A DNA stretch of 64,000 bases from Paenibacillus harenae (lineage in GTDB: Bacteria; Bacillota; Bacilli; Paenibacillales; Paenibacillaceae). Shown piece after piece: positions 63,343-64,000 of this stretch; within the stretch, counting starts at the first letter, position 1; the number at the start of each line of letters is the position of its first letter. The position numbers were made by a program, and so were the translations under genes. The notes below the pieces were generated by a model. It was not told the DNA's origin and searched no databases. It worked only from the letters and a program-made list of their open reading frames with translations. Location: assembly GCF_030812415.1 (NCBI RefSeq), contig NZ_JAUSST010000002.1, positions 992,001 through 1,056,000 on the forward strand, read 5' to 3'.

Positions 63343-63951
63343 TTGAAGCTAATTGCCGAATCGAATCATATGGCGAATTATTTGGCGGAGCTGGGGGAGG
63401 TTGATTACAGCCATCACGAAATACAGCTGCTGCTCAAACGGCTCTATAAACCGAATATGAATGAAACTGAAATGGCCGAAGCGGCTTTCCGGTTCGTTCG
63501 CGACGAAATCTCTCATACCTGGGACATCCAGAGCGAGCGCATAACGAAAACGGCTTCCGAGGTTCTTAGATTCAAGGAAGGTATCTGCTATGCGAAATCC
63601 AATCTGCTAGCGGCGCTGCTGCGAGCCGTTCAGATTCCGACGGGTTTTTGTTATCAGAAGCTCACTTTGGGGGATACGCCGGATACGGGCTACTGCATCC
63701 ATGCGCTGAATGCGGTATATTTGCGCAGCTATGGACGTTGGTTTCGGCTGGATGCGAGAGGGAACAAGGAAGGCATTCAAGCGGAATTCAGCTTGGACGA
63801 GGAGAAGTTGGCGTTTCCGATCCGGCCGCAATACGGGGAGATTGACTACCCTGTCATATTCGCAACGCCAAGCGCCAAGACGATGGATGTGCTGGAGCGT
63901 CATACGAACGCCCTTTACATGTATGAACAAGGGTTGCCTGTCGAGCTGTAA
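63343..63951 (+). CDS. Transglutaminase-like cysteine protease fold protein
   Basis: A 202-residue protein with catalytic triad candidates Cys82 (GICYAKS), His in YCIHALN and Asp in RLDARGN. Transglutaminase-core proteins of this size are often peptidases or peptide-binding. TTG 63343 with GAGAGGA upstream is favoured; an in-frame ATG at 63319 would add 8 residues. Confidence 0.85.
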   Translation: MKLIAESNHMANYLAELGEVDYSHHEIQLLLKRLYKPNMNETEMAEAAFRFVRDEISHTWDIQSERITKTASEVLRFKEGICYAKSNLLAALLRAVQIPTGFCYQKLTLGDTPDTGYCIHALNAVYLRSYGRWFRLDARGNKEGIQAEFSLDEEKLAFPIRPQYGEIDYPVIFATPSAKTMDVLERHTNALYMYEQGLPVEL

Positions 63952-63984
63952 ATATACCATTACTCCGGAAGGAGGCCTTTTGCG

Positions 63985-64000
63985 ATGAGCAGAGTAAAGG
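63985..64000 (+). CDS. 5' end of a gene cut by the window
   Basis: ATG 63985 after GGAAGGAGG, reading MSRVK before the window ends. Nothing more can be said. Confidence 0.55.

Noticed and set aside
1..64000. Search for CRISPR arrays, transposases, integrases, tRNA or rRNA genes
   Set aside because: None was seen by reading; the window looks like stable chromosome except for the decayed genes and dispersed repeats.

Overview
The window looks like a chromosomal segment of a Paenibacillaceae-type Firmicute. Reasons: AGGAGG-type ribosome sites, frequent GTG/TTG starts, a T-box leader, a cobalamin riboswitch, lipoprotein signals, a reductase-less bacterial nitric oxide synthase, and gene families common in Bacillales (HelD, EcsC, DUF3900, Lin0512, DUF3817, DUF1294). 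Most genes lie on the + strand. I saw no rRNA, tRNA, CRISPR array, transposase or prophage.

Layout. 1-7.9 kb: a MoxR AAA ATPase, a DUF58 protein and two large membrane von Willebrand A proteins, preceded by the 3' part of a Gly/Ser-rich protein. 8.0-14.4 kb: a rhodanese, a T-box-controlled arginyl-tRNA synthetase of divergent type, and a copper group (CopA ATPase, DsbD_2-type membrane protein, FixH/YtkA-like protein). 14.6-23.2 kb: a B12 riboswitch with terminator, then nine tightly packed genes for corrinoid uptake (btuFCD) and cobinamide salvage to cobalamin (cobT, cobU, cbiB, cobS, cobD, cbiZ). No corrin-ring synthesis genes are present, so this operon imports and remodels corrinoids. 23.3-46.1 kb: mixed housekeeping genes, including CorA, HrpB, HelD, an orphan ModB, EcsC translationally coupled to NO synthase, a CNNM protein, SulP, DedA, an MFS pump and a serine hydrolase.

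46.4-57.6 kb is a purine catabolism cluster: amidohydrolase, xanthine dehydrogenase (pucA-E), OHCU decarboxylase, uricase, hydroxyisourate hydrolase and adenosine deaminase. Together these would take adenosine/guanine-type purines through xanthine and urate to allantoin. Two members are decayed: the PucR-type regulator at its head (several frame breaks) and a nucleoside deaminase between pucE and uraD that has lost its catalytic core. A perfect 11-bp inverted repeat lies upstream of the dead regulator. 57.8-64 kb: small accessory genes (lipoproteins, TmrB-like P-loop protein, HAD, Nudix, GNAT, GyrI-like, phospholipase-C-like, transglutaminase-like).

The most unusual non-coding signal is a pair of about 190-bp intergenic elements (8417-8606 and 23918-24106), each built from four copies of a 28-nt unit, two forward then two inverted, with the same 51-nt period in both. 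I cannot match it to a named family.
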